DNA from: Caballeronia pedi
GTDB taxonomy: Bacteria; Pseudomonadota; Gammaproteobacteria; Burkholderiales; Burkholderiaceae
Assembly (NCBI RefSeq): GCF_001544915.2
Contig: NZ_FCOE02000007.1
Span: 124,001 to 188,000, forward strand
Direction: 5' to 3'
Length of the DNA: 64,000 nt
Shown here: positions 17,578 to 26,972 of the stretch, in pieces
Numbering within the stretch: position 1 is the stretch's first letter
How the letters are laid out: every line of letters starts with the position of its first letter
Translations under genes and position numbers: made by a program
The notes under the pieces: model-generated
What the model saw: only the letters and a program-made list of their open reading frames with translations
Databases searched by the model: none
Told to the model about the DNA's origin: nothing

Positions 17578-17593
17578 CTTTATGCGCATAAAG
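17578..17593. other. parS-like site 2 upstream of parA
   Basis: Perfect CTTTATGCGCATAAAG; its start is 63 bp from that of the preceding copy. The whole 17414-17773 gap between parA and the next gene holds only these sites and presumably two divergent promoters. Confidence 0.82.
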
Positions 17594-17655
17594 TCCACGG
17601 CACGCGCTGCCTAACCCTACAGTGAGTCGTAGCGGCCGCGCACATGCGACGCGAT

Positions 17656-17671
17656 CTTTATGCGCATAAAG
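17656..17671. other. parS-like site 3 upstream of parA
   Basis: Perfect CTTTATGCGCATAAAG, starting 78 bp after the preceding copy and 102 bp before the Pat-like start. Confidence 0.82.
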
Positions 17672-17773
17672 TCTCCCGCGCGCCATCCGACGCAAAACGT
17701 CCCACGTCATCACCCCCAGAACAAAATCGCCTATGCTAGGCGCTGTCCCAACCGCTGCCATGCCGGAGCCTCC

Positions 17774-20176
17774 ATGACCGTTCGCAACCTGGACATCCTG
17801 TTCGCGCCCAAGTCGATCGCAATCGTGGGCGCGTCTTCGCGCGCGGGCAGCATCGGCGAGATGGTCTGGACGCACGCGTCGTGCGGGGGATTCAAAGGTC
17901 CGCTCTGGCCGGTCAACCCGAAGTACGGATCGTTGGGCGGTGAAACCGTCTTTCGGGACGTCGACGCGCTACCCGAAGCGCCGAACGTCGCCGTGCTCTG
18001 CACAAAACCGCACACGTGGCCGGACCTCGTCGAGCGTCTGGGCCGGCGTGGGACGAAAGCGGTGGTGATCGTCGGCGAAGCGAAGCAGCGCGGCGATTCG
18101 TCATCGAGCACTGACACGGATCAATGGACCGTACGCACGCTTGCGGCAGCTCGCCCTTTCCTCGTGCGCGTCGTCGGTCCTGCAAGTCTGGGGGTGGTGA
18201 CGCCCGCCATCGGCGCATGTCTTGGCGCGCCGGCGTGCAGTGTGAAGTCCGGTGGCGTCGCGTGGGTATCCGGCTCGAATGCGTTGACGAACGGCGTGCT
18301 GGGCTGGGCGCGCGCGCGCGGGCTGGGCTTTTCGCGTATCGTCGCGCTCGGCGATGAAGCCGATGTCGATTCCGGCGACATCCTCGATTTCCTTGCGAGC
18401 GATGCGTCGACGCGCGCGATCCTGCTTGCCATCGAAAGCCTCAAGTCGGCGCGCAAGTTCATGTCCGCGGCGCGCGCCGCCGCACGCAACAAACCGGTGC
18501 TCGTGCTTCGTACCGGTCGCGATGACCCGTTCGACCGTCTCTATGGCGCCGCCTTCCGTCGCGCCGGCCTGGTCCGCGTCGACTCGCTCGACGATCTGCT
18601 CGACGAAATCGAAACCCTCGGTATCGGCCGCGTTGCGGCAAGCGATGTGGCGACCGTCATCACGAGCGATCGCGGCGTCGCGGCGCTTGCCCGGGACGCG
18701 TTCAGTGCCGCCGGCGACGACCTCGCGCAATGGCCCACCGCCGCGCGCGACGCCATCGCGGCCGCGCTGCCTCGCGCTCATGCGGGCAATCCGCTGCTGC
18801 TTGGCGACGACGCCACGCCGGCCGATTTCGGCGCCGCGCTCGAAGCGCTCGCGGCCCATCGCGAAACCGGCACCGTATTCGTCGTGCATGCGCCGACACA
18901 TAGCGCGCCCGTCGCGAAAGTCGCGGAAACGTTGATCGCCGAGCGGCGCCACGCGTATCGCGGATTGCTGGCGTGCTTTTTCGGCTGCGCCGATGCGGCC
19001 ACGCGCGACGAACTGCACGCGAACGGCATACCCGTGCATACGACGCCGCATCGGCTCGCGCGTGGCTTCGCGCGCCTCGTCGATTTTCGGCAAGGCCGCG
19101 AACTGTTGATGCAAACGCCCGACGGCCTGCCCGTCGATATCCCGGAAGACATCGATGCCGCGCAGTCCGAGATTCGCGGCGCACTCGCAAACGGCATCGC
19201 CGAGCTGAACGGCGAACGTGCCGCGCGCGTGCTCGCCCGCTTCGGCATCACGGTGAAACCGGGACCACCCGATTCGCTGACGAGCGACGCCGTCGAGATT
19301 GAGGCGCGCCTGCTCAACCATCGCGTCTTTGGCCCGGTCTTCGAGTTCAGGGCCGAAGGCGCGCTCGGCCTGGCGGATGCGCTGCACGAGTTCGCGTTGC
19401 CGCCGCTCAATCCGATTCTGGCGCGCGATCTCGTCATGCGCTCGCCGCGCTCGCGCGAATTGCCCGCCGAGGCGCTCCTCAACGCGCTGACATCGCTGTC
19501 GCAACTCGTTTGCTATATCGAAGAGATCGTTGCGCTGCGGCTCACGCTGCGCGTGACGCGCGATGCGGTTGCCGTTCACGAGCCGCAACTCACGTTGGGC
19601 GCGCATCGCAAGCCGCTCGCGATCGTCCCGTATCCGCGCTGCCTCGAAGAGACGCTCGACTGGCGTGGCATGCGTGTCACCGTGCGACCGATTCGTCCCG
19701 AGGATGAAGACGCGCACGCCGCGTTCGTCGCCGCGAATACCGCCGAAGATTTGCGCCTGCGTTTTTTCGGCGCGGTGCGCAGCTTCGATCACTCGCAACT
19801 CGCGCGCATGACGCAGATCGATTACGACCGCGAAATGGCGCTGATCGTGACGCGAGCGAATGGCGATGGCGTGGGCGAGACGCTCGGCGTGGCGCGCGCT
19901 ATCGCCGATCCCGACAACGAGACCGCCGAATTCGCCGTGGCCGCGCGCTCGGATATGAAGGGGAGAGGGTTGGGGTCGCTGCTGCTGTCGCGCATCATCG
20001 ACTACGCGAGAAATCGCGGTACGCGCTGGATGGTGGGCGAAGCGTTGCGCGAGAATGCCGGCATGATCGCGCTCGCGCGCAACAAAGGCTTCGAATTGAC
20101 CAAAACCGAAGACCCGGGCGTCGTCGGCTTCAGGATGCGGCTGTGCGATACGCCGTCACAGCCGCGCAAGGATTAG
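17774..20176 (+). CDS. Pat-type acyl-CoA synthetase-like/GNAT acetyltransferase fusion
   Basis: 800 aa. The N-terminal half carries the CoA-binding domain (FAPKSIAIVGASSRAGSIGE) and succinyl-CoA-ligase-like domains of ADP-forming acyl-CoA synthetases. Residues about 635-795 form a GNAT domain (VRPIRPEDEDAHAAFVAANT, with the acetyl-CoA loop GRGLGSLLLSRIIDYARNRG). Homologues such as PatZ acetylate lysines, for example in acetyl-CoA synthetase. It is shorter than PatZ (about 886 aa): the ATP-grasp part jumps from RVLARFGITV almost directly to the late FGPVFEF/LPPLNPILARDL segment, so the early ATP-grasp seems missing. ATG 17774 matches the family start. Confidence 0.85.
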   Translation: MTVRNLDILFAPKSIAIVGASSRAGSIGEMVWTHASCGGFKGPLWPVNPKYGSLGGETVFRDVDALPEAPNVAVLCTKPHTWPDLVERLGRRGTKAVVIVGEAKQRGDSSSSTDTDQWTVRTLAAARPFLVRVVGPASLGVVTPAIGACLGAPACSVKSGGVAWVSGSNALTNGVLGWARARGLGFSRIVALGDEADVDSGDILDFLASDASTRAILLAIESLKSARKFMSAARAAARNKPVLVLRTGRDDPFDRLYGAAFRRAGLVRVDSLDDLLDEIETLGIGRVAASDVATVITSDRGVAALARDAFSAAGDDLAQWPTAARDAIAAALPRAHAGNPLLLGDDATPADFGAALEALAAHRETGTVFVVHAPTHSAPVAKVAETLIAERRHAYRGLLACFFGCADAATRDELHANGIPVHTTPHRLARGFARLVDFRQGRELLMQTPDGLPVDIPEDIDAAQSEIRGALANGIAELNGERAARVLARFGITVKPGPPDSLTSDAVEIEARLLNHRVFGPVFEFRAEGALGLADALHEFALPPLNPILARDLVMRSPRSRELPAEALLNALTSLSQLVCYIEEIVALRLTLRVTRDAVAVHEPQLTLGAHRKPLAIVPYPRCLEETLDWRGMRVTVRPIRPEDEDAHAAFVAANTAEDLRLRFFGAVRSFDHSQLARMTQIDYDREMALIVTRANGDGVGETLGVARAIADPDNETAEFAVAARSDMKGRGLGSLLLSRIIDYARNRGTRWMVGEALRENAGMIALARNKGFELTKTEDPGVVGFRMRLCDTPSQPRKD

Positions 20177-20718
20177 GCGGCAAGTTTGTCGAGCGCTTCG
20201 TCGATCTGAACGCGAGATAGCGAAAGCTCGTCGAGCAATGCTTCGGCGTACGTATTTCCCGTTTCCTTTTCGAGCCGCGCGATCGTCAACGCGCAACGCG
20301 ACGTGTCCTTCAACGTCGCGATGAACCCTTTCACCGATTGCCCCGACGTGAACGCCTCGAAGAGCGGCACGCGAATTTCCTCGGGCAACGCGCGCGACGT
20401 CCACTGATACGGCTTGCCGTTATGTGTCAGTTGCGGCGGCAGCATGCGCTCCTTCTTCGCGGCGGGAATCAGGCCGAAGGTGCGCGCCGCATCGCCGATC
20501 TGCTCGGCTGAGAAAAGCTCATCGGGCGTGATGTCGAATTGCGCGATATACGTTTCGATCGTCTGCATCGCGGCTGCGCGATCGTCGCGCTTCTTCTGCG
20601 CGCGCGCGACGATTTCGCGCAACTCGTCGGCTTCTTCGGACGTGATCGTGAAGTTGGCCTGCTTGTGCTGGAGTTCGGTGAAGCGGAGGAATTCGGAATC
20701 GGAAAGGAGTTTCGCCAT
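20173..20718 (-). CDS. unknown protein, weakly H-NS/MvaT-like
   Basis: 181 aa, no confident family. The N-terminal 60 residues are a charged helix pair (TITSEEADELREIVARAQKK) followed by IETYIAQFDITPDELFSAEQ, loosely like the oligomerisation region of H-NS-type proteins. A middle segment (LTHNGKPYQWTSRALPEEIR) is only faintly like the H-NS DNA-binding box. No signal peptide or membrane span. ATG 20718 was preferred over an upstream in-frame ATG because the extension is non-helical and cysteine-rich. Its stop overlaps the end of the Pat-like gene by 4 bp (convergent). Confidence 0.55.
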   Translation of the reverse strand: MAKLLSDSEFLRFTELQHKQANFTITSEEADELREIVARAQKKRDDRAAAMQTIETYIAQFDITPDELFSAEQIGDAARTFGLIPAAKKERMLPPQLTHNGKPYQWTSRALPEEIRVPLFEAFTSGQSVKGFIATLKDTSRCALTIARLEKETGNTYAEALLDELSLSRVQIDEALDKLAA

Positions 20719-20811
20719 CGGGAATGCGCCGGGTTGAACACGACGGCACGCCATCGCGGCGCGCCGTCATTTTGAGAGGGCCGCCATTCTAACGCGCGGA
20801 GCGTGCGCCGT

Positions 20812-21609
20812 TCAGTCGTGCATCATCGAAAGCGAATCCGCCGCGTCCCGCAAAAGCGCGGTTACGTCGTCGATCGATGGCGCCACGTACTCGTCGATCC
20901 GCCGCATATACGGGCAGGTGAGGGCGGCGATCGCCTGGCCCGACGGCCCAAGCAGTGGAAACGTCACGTCCGTCACGCCGAAGGTCTGCTGACTGTCCTT
21001 CTTCGAATAACCGACCGCGCGAACCTGCTGATAGTCGGCGTCGAGCACCGCGCGATCGAGTTCGAGTTCGCCTTTGACCTTCGTATGCTCGGCGAGCATG
21101 TGCTCGCGCTGCTCGTCGGTCTGGAACGCGAGCATCACGCGGCCCGAGCCGGTATCGATCAGGCCGACGCGCGAGCCGAGCCGCACCGAAATACCCCACG
21201 TGCCGGGGCCGTCCACTTGCGCGATGACGAGCAGATTGCCGCGATCGTAGACCGCGAGATGCACCGATTGCTCGGCTGCGTCCGCGAAACGCTGCATCAC
21301 CGGCAGCGCTTCGGCGATGAGCCGGTTCATCGGCGGATGACGATGCGCGAGCGCGTAGAGCTTCAGGCTCAGCGAATAGCGATCGCCTTCGGGAGAGCGC
21401 ACGACGTATTGCCGCGCGACCAGCCGCTCCAGCATCCGATACATCTCGCTCGCGTTGCGTCCGAGCAGCTTCGTGATCTCGGCACGCGTGAGCCCCGATT
21501 TCTGCTCCGACAGCAATTCGAGGATATCGAGCCCCTTGTCGAGCGCGGGCGCGCGATAGCGGTCGGCATCGTTGTCTTCAACGTCCATGTGCAGTCTGGG
21601 TCGGTTCAT
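20812..21609 (-). CDS. IclR-family regulator of the deoxysugar cluster
   Basis: 265 aa. The N-terminal winged helix (about residues 18-82, GLDILELLSEQKSGLTRAEI, then KLLGRNASEMYRMLERLVAR) is followed by the IclR GAF-like effector domain (about 95-260; IDTGSGRVMLAF and YSKKDSQQTFGVTDVTFPLL are family hallmarks). It is divergent from the sugar transporter and pathway genes from 21814 on and probably controls them; an IclR regulator also accompanies the Campylobacter jejuni fucose cluster. Repeats in the divergent promoter could be its operators. Confidence 0.88.
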   Translation of the reverse strand: MNRPRLHMDVEDNDADRYRAPALDKGLDILELLSEQKSGLTRAEITKLLGRNASEMYRMLERLVARQYVVRSPEGDRYSLSLKLYALAHRHPPMNRLIAEALPVMQRFADAAEQSVHLAVYDRGNLLVIAQVDGPGTWGISVRLGSRVGLIDTGSGRVMLAFQTDEQREHMLAEHTKVKGELELDRAVLDADYQQVRAVGYSKKDSQQTFGVTDVTFPLLGPSGQAIAALTCPYMRRIDEYVAPSIDDVTALLRDAADSLSMMHD

Positions 21610-21661
21610 TTATGAATCGCGCGAGTTTAAGCCTTTTGTCATCGAACGAAAAATCCGGCTA

Positions 21662-21762
21662 GGGAAACTACCGACCGGTTTCGCCATGCGTCGTCCTTGA
21701 CTTCGAATTGTGCGTATATGAATAATACGTTCACTGATGAATCAACGCACCGGTAGTTTTCC
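21662..21762. promoter_or_regulatory. inverted repeats in the IclR/transporter divergent promoter
   Basis: GGGAAACTACCG (21662-21673) faces CGGTAGTTTTCC (21751-21762), a near-perfect inverted repeat about 77 bp apart. ATGAAT occurs at the IclR start and twice before the second arm. These are likely regulator-binding sites flanking the promoter. Confidence 0.45.
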
Positions 21763-21813
21763 GCAGCCCCACGTTGCAGTCACCAAGAACAGCACACATC
21801 AGGAGACAAGCAG

Positions 21814-22818
21814 ATGACGTTCACCCGGAAACTCGCTGCCGTCGCGATCGCGGCGGTTGGCACCATCGGCATGGCCCATGCGGCCGAAAGCGGCAAAGTC
21901 GGCCTCGGCCTGCCGCTCTTGACCTCGCCGTTCTGGCAGTCGTACAACAACTACCTGCCGAAATACGCGAAGGAGATGGGTCTCGATATCCTCGCGCCCG
22001 TCAATTCGAACGGCGATCCTGCGCAACAGATCACCGACATGAACAACCTGCTGAATCTGGGCGCGCGCGGCATCGTCGTCGGGCCGCTGGATTCGGCGGC
22101 GATCAGCCGCGCGCTCGACGCGTCGTCGGCGAAGAGCGTGCCGGTCGTCGCGGTCGATGTCGCGCCGACGCAGGGCAAGGTCGCGATGGTCGTGCGCGCC
22201 GACAACCGCGCCTACGGCACCAAGTCGTGCGAGTACATCGGCGAGCACGTGAAGTCGGGCAAGGTCGTGCAGATCATGGGCGATCTGGCGTCGGTGAATG
22301 GCCGCGACCGCTCCGAGGCATTTCGCGCGTGCCTGAAGAAATATCCGTCGCTGAGCCTGCTGGAGATTCCGGCTGCATGGAAAGGCGACGCCGCCGCGAC
22401 CGCGCTCGACAGCCTGCTGACCGCGAATCCCGACGTGAAGGCGATCTACATGCAGGCGGGCGGCGTCTATCTGTCGCCGACGCTGCAGACGCTGCGCCGC
22501 AAGCAACTGCTGGTGAAGGCGGGCGATCCGAAGCACATCGTGATCGTGAGCAATGACGGCATCCCGCAGGAATACGATGCGATCCGCCGCGGCGAGATCG
22601 ACGCGACCATCTCGCAGCCCGCCGATCTGTACGCGAAATACGGCCTCTTCTATATCAAGGCCGCGCTCGCCGGACAGAGCTTCAAGCCTGGCCCGACCGA
22701 TCACGGCAGCACGATCGTGCAGCGCGCGCCCGGCATTCTGGAGGATCAGTTGCCCGCGCCGCTCGTGACGAAGACCAACGTCGACGACAAGTCCCTCTGG
22801 GGCAACAACATCAAATGA
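21814..22818 (+). CDS. sugar ABC transporter substrate-binding protein
   Basis: 334 aa with a Sec signal peptide (cleavage after GMAHA, about residue 24). The mature protein is a periplasmic-binding-protein type 1 fold (RbsB-like): QITDMNNLLNLGARGIVVGP, VPVVAVDVAP, and ILEDQLPAPLVTKTNV at the end. It would deliver a sugar to the ATPase and permease that follow. Neighbouring catabolic genes point to L-fucose or a stereochemically related sugar. The stop overlaps the ATPase start (ATGA). Confidence 0.88.
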   Translation: MTFTRKLAAVAIAAVGTIGMAHAAESGKVGLGLPLLTSPFWQSYNNYLPKYAKEMGLDILAPVNSNGDPAQQITDMNNLLNLGARGIVVGPLDSAAISRALDASSAKSVPVVAVDVAPTQGKVAMVVRADNRAYGTKSCEYIGEHVKSGKVVQIMGDLASVNGRDRSEAFRACLKKYPSLSLLEIPAAWKGDAAATALDSLLTANPDVKAIYMQAGGVYLSPTLQTLRRKQLLVKAGDPKHIVIVSNDGIPQEYDAIRRGEIDATISQPADLYAKYGLFYIKAALAGQSFKPGPTDHGSTIVQRAPGILEDQLPAPLVTKTNVDDKSLWGNNIK

Positions 22819-24320
22819 GCGCACCCGTCGTTGAAGCGATCGGGCTGACCAAGCGCTACGGCTCGACCGCCGCACTCGCCGACGTCACGATGCGCGTGCT
22901 GCCCGGCGAGTCGCATGCGCTCGTCGGGCGCAACGGCGCGGGCAAATCGACCCTCGTGTCGATGATCACCGGCCTGCGCAAACCCGACGCCGGCGAGATC
23001 CGCTTCGGCGGTGAGAGCGCGCCGCCGCTCGTCGATCGCGACGCCTGGCGCGAGCGCGTCGCGTGCGTCTATCAGCATTCGACGATCATCCGCGAACTGT
23101 CCGTTGCCGAGAACCTGTTCATCAACCGGCAGCATCGGCGCGGCGGCGTGATCGATTGGCGCGCAATGCGCCGCGACGCCCGCGCCTTGCTCGATCACTG
23201 GAAGATCGACGTGCGCGAGGATGCACGCGCGGGCGATCTGACGGTCGAGGCGCGGCAGCTCGTGGAAATCGCGCGGGCGCTGTCGTACGGCGCGCGCTTC
23301 ATCATCCTCGACGAGCCGACTGCACAGTTGGACGGCGAGGAGATCAAGCGTCTCTTCAGGCGTATCGAAGAGTTGCAGCGCGAAGGTGTCACTTTCCTGT
23401 TCATTTCCCATCACTTGCAGGAAGTGTACGAAATCTGTCAGGCAGTGACCGTTCTGCGCGATGCCAGGCATATCGTCAGCGCACCGGTTTCTGCGTTGCC
23501 GCGCGACAAGCTGATCGAAGCGATGACGGGCGAACAGGGCGGTCTCGCCGTCGCGGATGCGGCTGCGCGTGCGCCTCTGCCCGCCGATGCATCGATCGCG
23601 CTGTCCGTGTCCGATCTCTGCGGCGACGACTACGGCGACGTGAGCTTCGCCGTGCGACGCGGCGAAGTCATCGGCCTGACGGGCGCGACGACGAGCGGCC
23701 GCACGAGCGTCGCGGAAGCCATCGCCGGTTTGAAGGCGCAGCGCAGCGGCGCGATCGAGGTCGATGGCCGCGCGCTTCCTCCCGGCGACGTGCCTGCCGC
23801 GCTCGCGCGTGGCGTCGGCTGCGTGCCGAAAGACCGGCATCGCGAAGGACTGGTGCTGTCGCAATCCGTCGCGGAGAACGCGTCGATGACGATCGCGCGC
23901 ACGCTCGGGCGCTTCGGCATCGCGTCGCCGGCGCAGAAGAACGCGTTCGGACGCCGCATGATCGCGGCGCTGGGCATCAAGACGCAGGGGCCGGAGCACA
24001 TCGTGTCGGGCCTGTCGGGCGGCAATCAGCAAAAAGTGGTGATGGCGCGCGCGCTCGCCACCGATCCGAACGTGCTCGTGCTCATCGATCCGACCGCCGG
24101 CGTCGACGTGAAGTCGAAAGAAGCGCTGCTCGGCGTCGTCGAGCGCGTGCGCGAGGAAGGCAAGGCGGTGCTCGTCGTCTCCGGCGAACTCGACGACCTG
24201 CGCACCTGCGATCGCGTGCTCGTGATGTTCCGGGGCGCCATCGCCGCCGAATTTCCTGCCGGTTGGCAGGACCATGAACTGATCGCATCCGTCGAAGGAG
24301 TGAGTCTCCATGAAGCATGA
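22815..24320 (+). CDS. sugar ABC transporter ATP-binding protein (two-domain, RbsA-like)
   Basis: 501 aa with two ABC ATPase domains. Domain 1 has Walker A GRNGAGKST near residue 37 and Walker B FIILDEPTA near residue 165; its signature region reads LTVEARQLVEIARAL. Domain 2 has a degenerate P-loop (GATTSGRTSVAEAI) but a good signature LSGGNQQKVVMARALA, as usual in RbsA/MglA proteins, where one site is weakened. Overlaps the substrate-binding gene by 4 bp and the permease by 11 bp. Confidence 0.92.
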   Translation: MSAPVVEAIGLTKRYGSTAALADVTMRVLPGESHALVGRNGAGKSTLVSMITGLRKPDAGEIRFGGESAPPLVDRDAWRERVACVYQHSTIIRELSVAENLFINRQHRRGGVIDWRAMRRDARALLDHWKIDVREDARAGDLTVEARQLVEIARALSYGARFIILDEPTAQLDGEEIKRLFRRIEELQREGVTFLFISHHLQEVYEICQAVTVLRDARHIVSAPVSALPRDKLIEAMTGEQGGLAVADAAARAPLPADASIALSVSDLCGDDYGDVSFAVRRGEVIGLTGATTSGRTSVAEAIAGLKAQRSGAIEVDGRALPPGDVPAALARGVGCVPKDRHREGLVLSQSVAENASMTIARTLGRFGIASPAQKNAFGRRMIAALGIKTQGPEHIVSGLSGGNQQKVVMARALATDPNVLVLIDPTAGVDVKSKEALLGVVERVREEGKAVLVVSGELDDLRTCDRVLVMFRGAIAAEFPAGWQDHELIASVEGVSLHEA

Positions 24321-25332
24321 TGTTTCCAGTCCCGCGATGGCCGGCGTGCCGATGCAGCGGCCGCGCCCGCGCATCGAACTCGCGCGCTTTCGCGATCTCG
24401 CACTCGTACCCGCGCTCGCGTTGCTGCTCGCGATCGGCGCGTTCGTCAGCCCGAGCTTTCTGACGCAGGCGAATCTGATCAGCATTCTCGGCGCATCGGC
24501 GGCGCTCGCGCTCGTCGTGCTCGCTGAATCGCTGATCGTGCTGACCGGCAAGTTCGACTTGTCGCTCGAATCGACAGTTGGCATCGCGCCCGCCGTCGGC
24601 GCGATGCTCGTGATGCCCGCGGCGTCGGCGGGTTTCGGCCTCGAATGGCCGGCGGCGGCGGGGCTCGCGGCGATCGTCGTCGTCGGCGCGGCGGTCGGTT
24701 TCATCAACGGCTTTCTGGTCGTGCGGCTGCGCCTGAACGCGTTCATCGTCACGCTCGCGATGCTGATCGTGCTGCGCGGCATGCTCGTCGGCGCGACCAA
24801 GGGCGGCACGCTCTTCGACATGCCGCCGTCGTTCTTCACGCTCGCGACGACGCTCGTGCTCGGCCTGCCGCTCTCCGTCTGGCTCGCGGCGGCGGCCTTC
24901 GCGGTCGCCGCGTTCATGCTGCGCTACCACCGGCTCGGCCGCGCGCTCTATGCGATCGGCGGCAATCCGGAAGCGGCGCGCGCGGCGGGCATTCGCGTCG
25001 AGCGCGTCACCTGGGGCGTGTTCGTGCTGGGCAGCGTGCTCGCGTCCATCGGCGGGCTGATCGTGACGGGCTATGTCGGCGCGATCAACGCGAATCAGGG
25101 CAACGGCATGATCTTCACGGTGTTCGCCGCGGCGGTGATCGGCGGCATCTCGCTCGACGGCGGCAAGGGCACGATGCTCGGCGCGCTGTCAGGCGTTTTG
25201 CTGCTGGGCGTCGTGCAAAACCTCCTGACACTTGCGCAGGTTCCGTCGTTCTGGATTCAGGCGATCTACGGCGCGATCATCCTCGGCTCGCTGATGGTGG
25301 CGCGGCTCGCGGGTGGCGAAGCCCAAACTTGA
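24310..25332 (+). CDS. sugar ABC transporter permease (RbsC-like)
   Basis: 340 aa, highly hydrophobic, about 8-10 membrane segments, with the BPD_transp_2 family features: LTGKFDLSLESTVGIAPAVG, FINGFLVVRLRLNAFIVTLA, ALYAIGGNPEAARAAGIRV (the loop touching the ATPase) and FAAAVIGGISLDGGKGTMLG. It forms the inner-membrane channel for the preceding binding protein and ATPase. Eleven bases lie between its stop and the next gene's start. Confidence 0.92.
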   Translation: MKHDVSSPAMAGVPMQRPRPRIELARFRDLALVPALALLLAIGAFVSPSFLTQANLISILGASAALALVVLAESLIVLTGKFDLSLESTVGIAPAVGAMLVMPAASAGFGLEWPAAAGLAAIVVVGAAVGFINGFLVVRLRLNAFIVTLAMLIVLRGMLVGATKGGTLFDMPPSFFTLATTLVLGLPLSVWLAAAAFAVAAFMLRYHRLGRALYAIGGNPEAARAAGIRVERVTWGVFVLGSVLASIGGLIVTGYVGAINANQGNGMIFTVFAAAVIGGISLDGGKGTMLGALSGVLLLGVVQNLLTLAQVPSFWIQAIYGAIILGSLMVARLAGGEAQT

Positions 25333-25343
25333 GCTATCGAACG

Positions 25344-25661
25344 ATGCAAACCAACACCGATCCGCGCCTCATTCTGCTGAGCCCGGAGGACAACTGCCTG
25401 ATCGCTGCCGCGCGCCTGCCGCAAGGCGAAACGCTGCTGATCGAAGGCGAGGCCGTCACGCTCGCGACGACCATCGAACTCGCACACAAGGTCGCGCGGC
25501 GCGCGCTGTCGAAGGACGACAAGGTGCTGCGCTACGGCGCGATCATCGGCCACGTGAACGCCGATGTCCCGCGCGGCGCGCATCTGCACACGCACAACCT
25601 TGAAAGCGACTACATCCCGACATACACGCACGATGCCGGGCACGCTTACGTACAGCACTGA
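25344..25661 (+). CDS. UxaA-type dehydratase small subunit (SAF domain)
   Basis: 105 aa, equal to the N-terminal SAF domain of altronate dehydratase UxaA (LSPEDNCLIAAARLPQGETL, then YGAIIGHVNADVPRGAHLHT with the histidine-rich metal site HTHNLES). Here it is a separate gene 9 bp before the large subunit, as in the split uxaA genes of the Campylobacter jejuni fucose locus. With the large subunit it probably dehydrates L-fuconate to 2-keto-3-deoxy-L-fuconate. Confidence 0.82.
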   Translation: MQTNTDPRLILLSPEDNCLIAAARLPQGETLLIEGEAVTLATTIELAHKVARRALSKDDKVLRYGAIIGHVNADVPRGAHLHTHNLESDYIPTYTHDAGHAYVQH

Positions 25662-25670
25662 AGAACAGTC

Positions 25671-26939
25671 ATGAACAGTCCCGCATTGCAAGGCTATCTC
25701 CGAGCGGATGGCAAGAAGGGCATCCGCAATGTCGTCGCGGTGGCGTATCTCGTCGAATGCGCGCATCACGTCGCGCGCGAGATCGTCACGCACTTCCGTC
25801 CATCGTTCGACGCGTTCGATGCCTTCGATCCGCAAGCCGAAGCGCCCGTGCATCTGATCGGCTTTCCCGGCTGCTATCCGAACAGTTACGCCGAAAAGAT
25901 GCTGGAGCGCATCTGCACGCATCCGAACGTCGGCGCGGTGCTGTTCGTCTCGCTCGGCTGCGAGAGCATGAACAAGCACTATCTCGCCGATGTCGTGCGC
26001 GCGAGCGGCCGTCCCGCCGCCGTGCTGACGATTCAGGAAAAAGGCGGCACGCGCAGCACGATCCAGAACGGCCTCGACTGGGTGCGCGAGGCGCGCGCGA
26101 CGCTCGCCGCGCAACCGAAAGTGCCGATGGCGCTCGACGAACTGATCGTCGGCACGATCTGCGGCGGCTCGGACGGCACGAGCGGCATCACGGCGAATCC
26201 GGCAGTGGGCCGCGCGTTCGATGCGTTCATCGACGCGGGCGCGTCGTGCATCTTCGAGGAAACGGGCGAGCTCGTCGGCTGCGAATTCCACATGAAGCGG
26301 CGGGCGGCGCGGCCCGAACTCGGCGAGGCGATCGTCGACTGCGTGCAAAAGGCCGCGCGCTATTACACGACGATGGGCCACGGCTCGTTTTCCGTCGGCA
26401 ACGCGGACGGCGGGCTGACGACGCAGGAAGAGAAGTCGCTCGGCGCGTACTCGAAGAGCGGCGCGTCGCCGATCGTCGGCATCATCAAGCCGGGCGATGT
26501 GCCGCCGACCGGCGGCCTGTATCTGCTCGATGTCGTGCCGGACGGCGAGCCGCGCTTCGGCTTTCCCAACATCAGCGACAACGCGGAGATCGGCGAGCTG
26601 ATCGCGTGCGGTTGTCACGTGATTCTCTTCACGACCGGACGCGGCTCGGTGGTCGGCTCGGCGATCTCGCCGGTCATCAAGGTCTGCGCGAATCCGTCGA
26701 CGTATCGCAATCTGTCCGGCGACATGGACGTCGACGCGGGCCGCATCCTCGAAGGCCGCGCGACGCTCGACGAAGTGGGCCGCGAAATCGTCGATGTCAC
26801 CGTCGCGGTGGCGGCGGGCGCGGCGTCGAAGTCGGAAGCGCTCGGGCATCAGGAATTCATCCTGACTTACAAAGCCTTCGAACCGGTCGGCCCCGCGTGT
26901 TTGCCCGCGAGCGTGGGACGCGTTACTGTGGCGGCTTGA
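25671..26939 (+). CDS. UxaA-type sugar-acid dehydratase large subunit
   Basis: 422 aa, the C-terminal catalytic domain of altronate/galactarate dehydratases. Hallmarks: GYLRADGKKGIRNVVAVAYL at the start, SLGCESMNK, GTICGGSDGTSGITANPAVG, and FTTGRGSVVGSAISPVIKVC. Conserved cysteines (GCYPN, GCE, ICGGSDG, CANPSTY) may bind iron or a cluster. With the small subunit it fits the L-fuconate dehydratase step; other Burkholderia-type pathways use an enolase-superfamily enzyme for the same reaction. Altronate or galactonate cannot be excluded from sequence alone. Confidence 0.85.
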   Translation: MNSPALQGYLRADGKKGIRNVVAVAYLVECAHHVAREIVTHFRPSFDAFDAFDPQAEAPVHLIGFPGCYPNSYAEKMLERICTHPNVGAVLFVSLGCESMNKHYLADVVRASGRPAAVLTIQEKGGTRSTIQNGLDWVREARATLAAQPKVPMALDELIVGTICGGSDGTSGITANPAVGRAFDAFIDAGASCIFEETGELVGCEFHMKRRAARPELGEAIVDCVQKAARYYTTMGHGSFSVGNADGGLTTQEEKSLGAYSKSGASPIVGIIKPGDVPPTGGLYLLDVVPDGEPRFGFPNISDNAEIGELIACGCHVILFTTGRGSVVGSAISPVIKVCANPSTYRNLSGDMDVDAGRILEGRATLDEVGREIVDVTVAVAAGAASKSEALGHQEFILTYKAFEPVGPACLPASVGRVTVAA

Positions 26940-26972
26940 GTTTCGCCATCTCAAAATCATTGGGGTTTGCAG

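Noticed and set aside
22746..24917. 723-codon open frame opposite the sugar ABC transporter genes
   Set aside because: Antisense to three conserved overlapping genes; composition typical of shadow frames.
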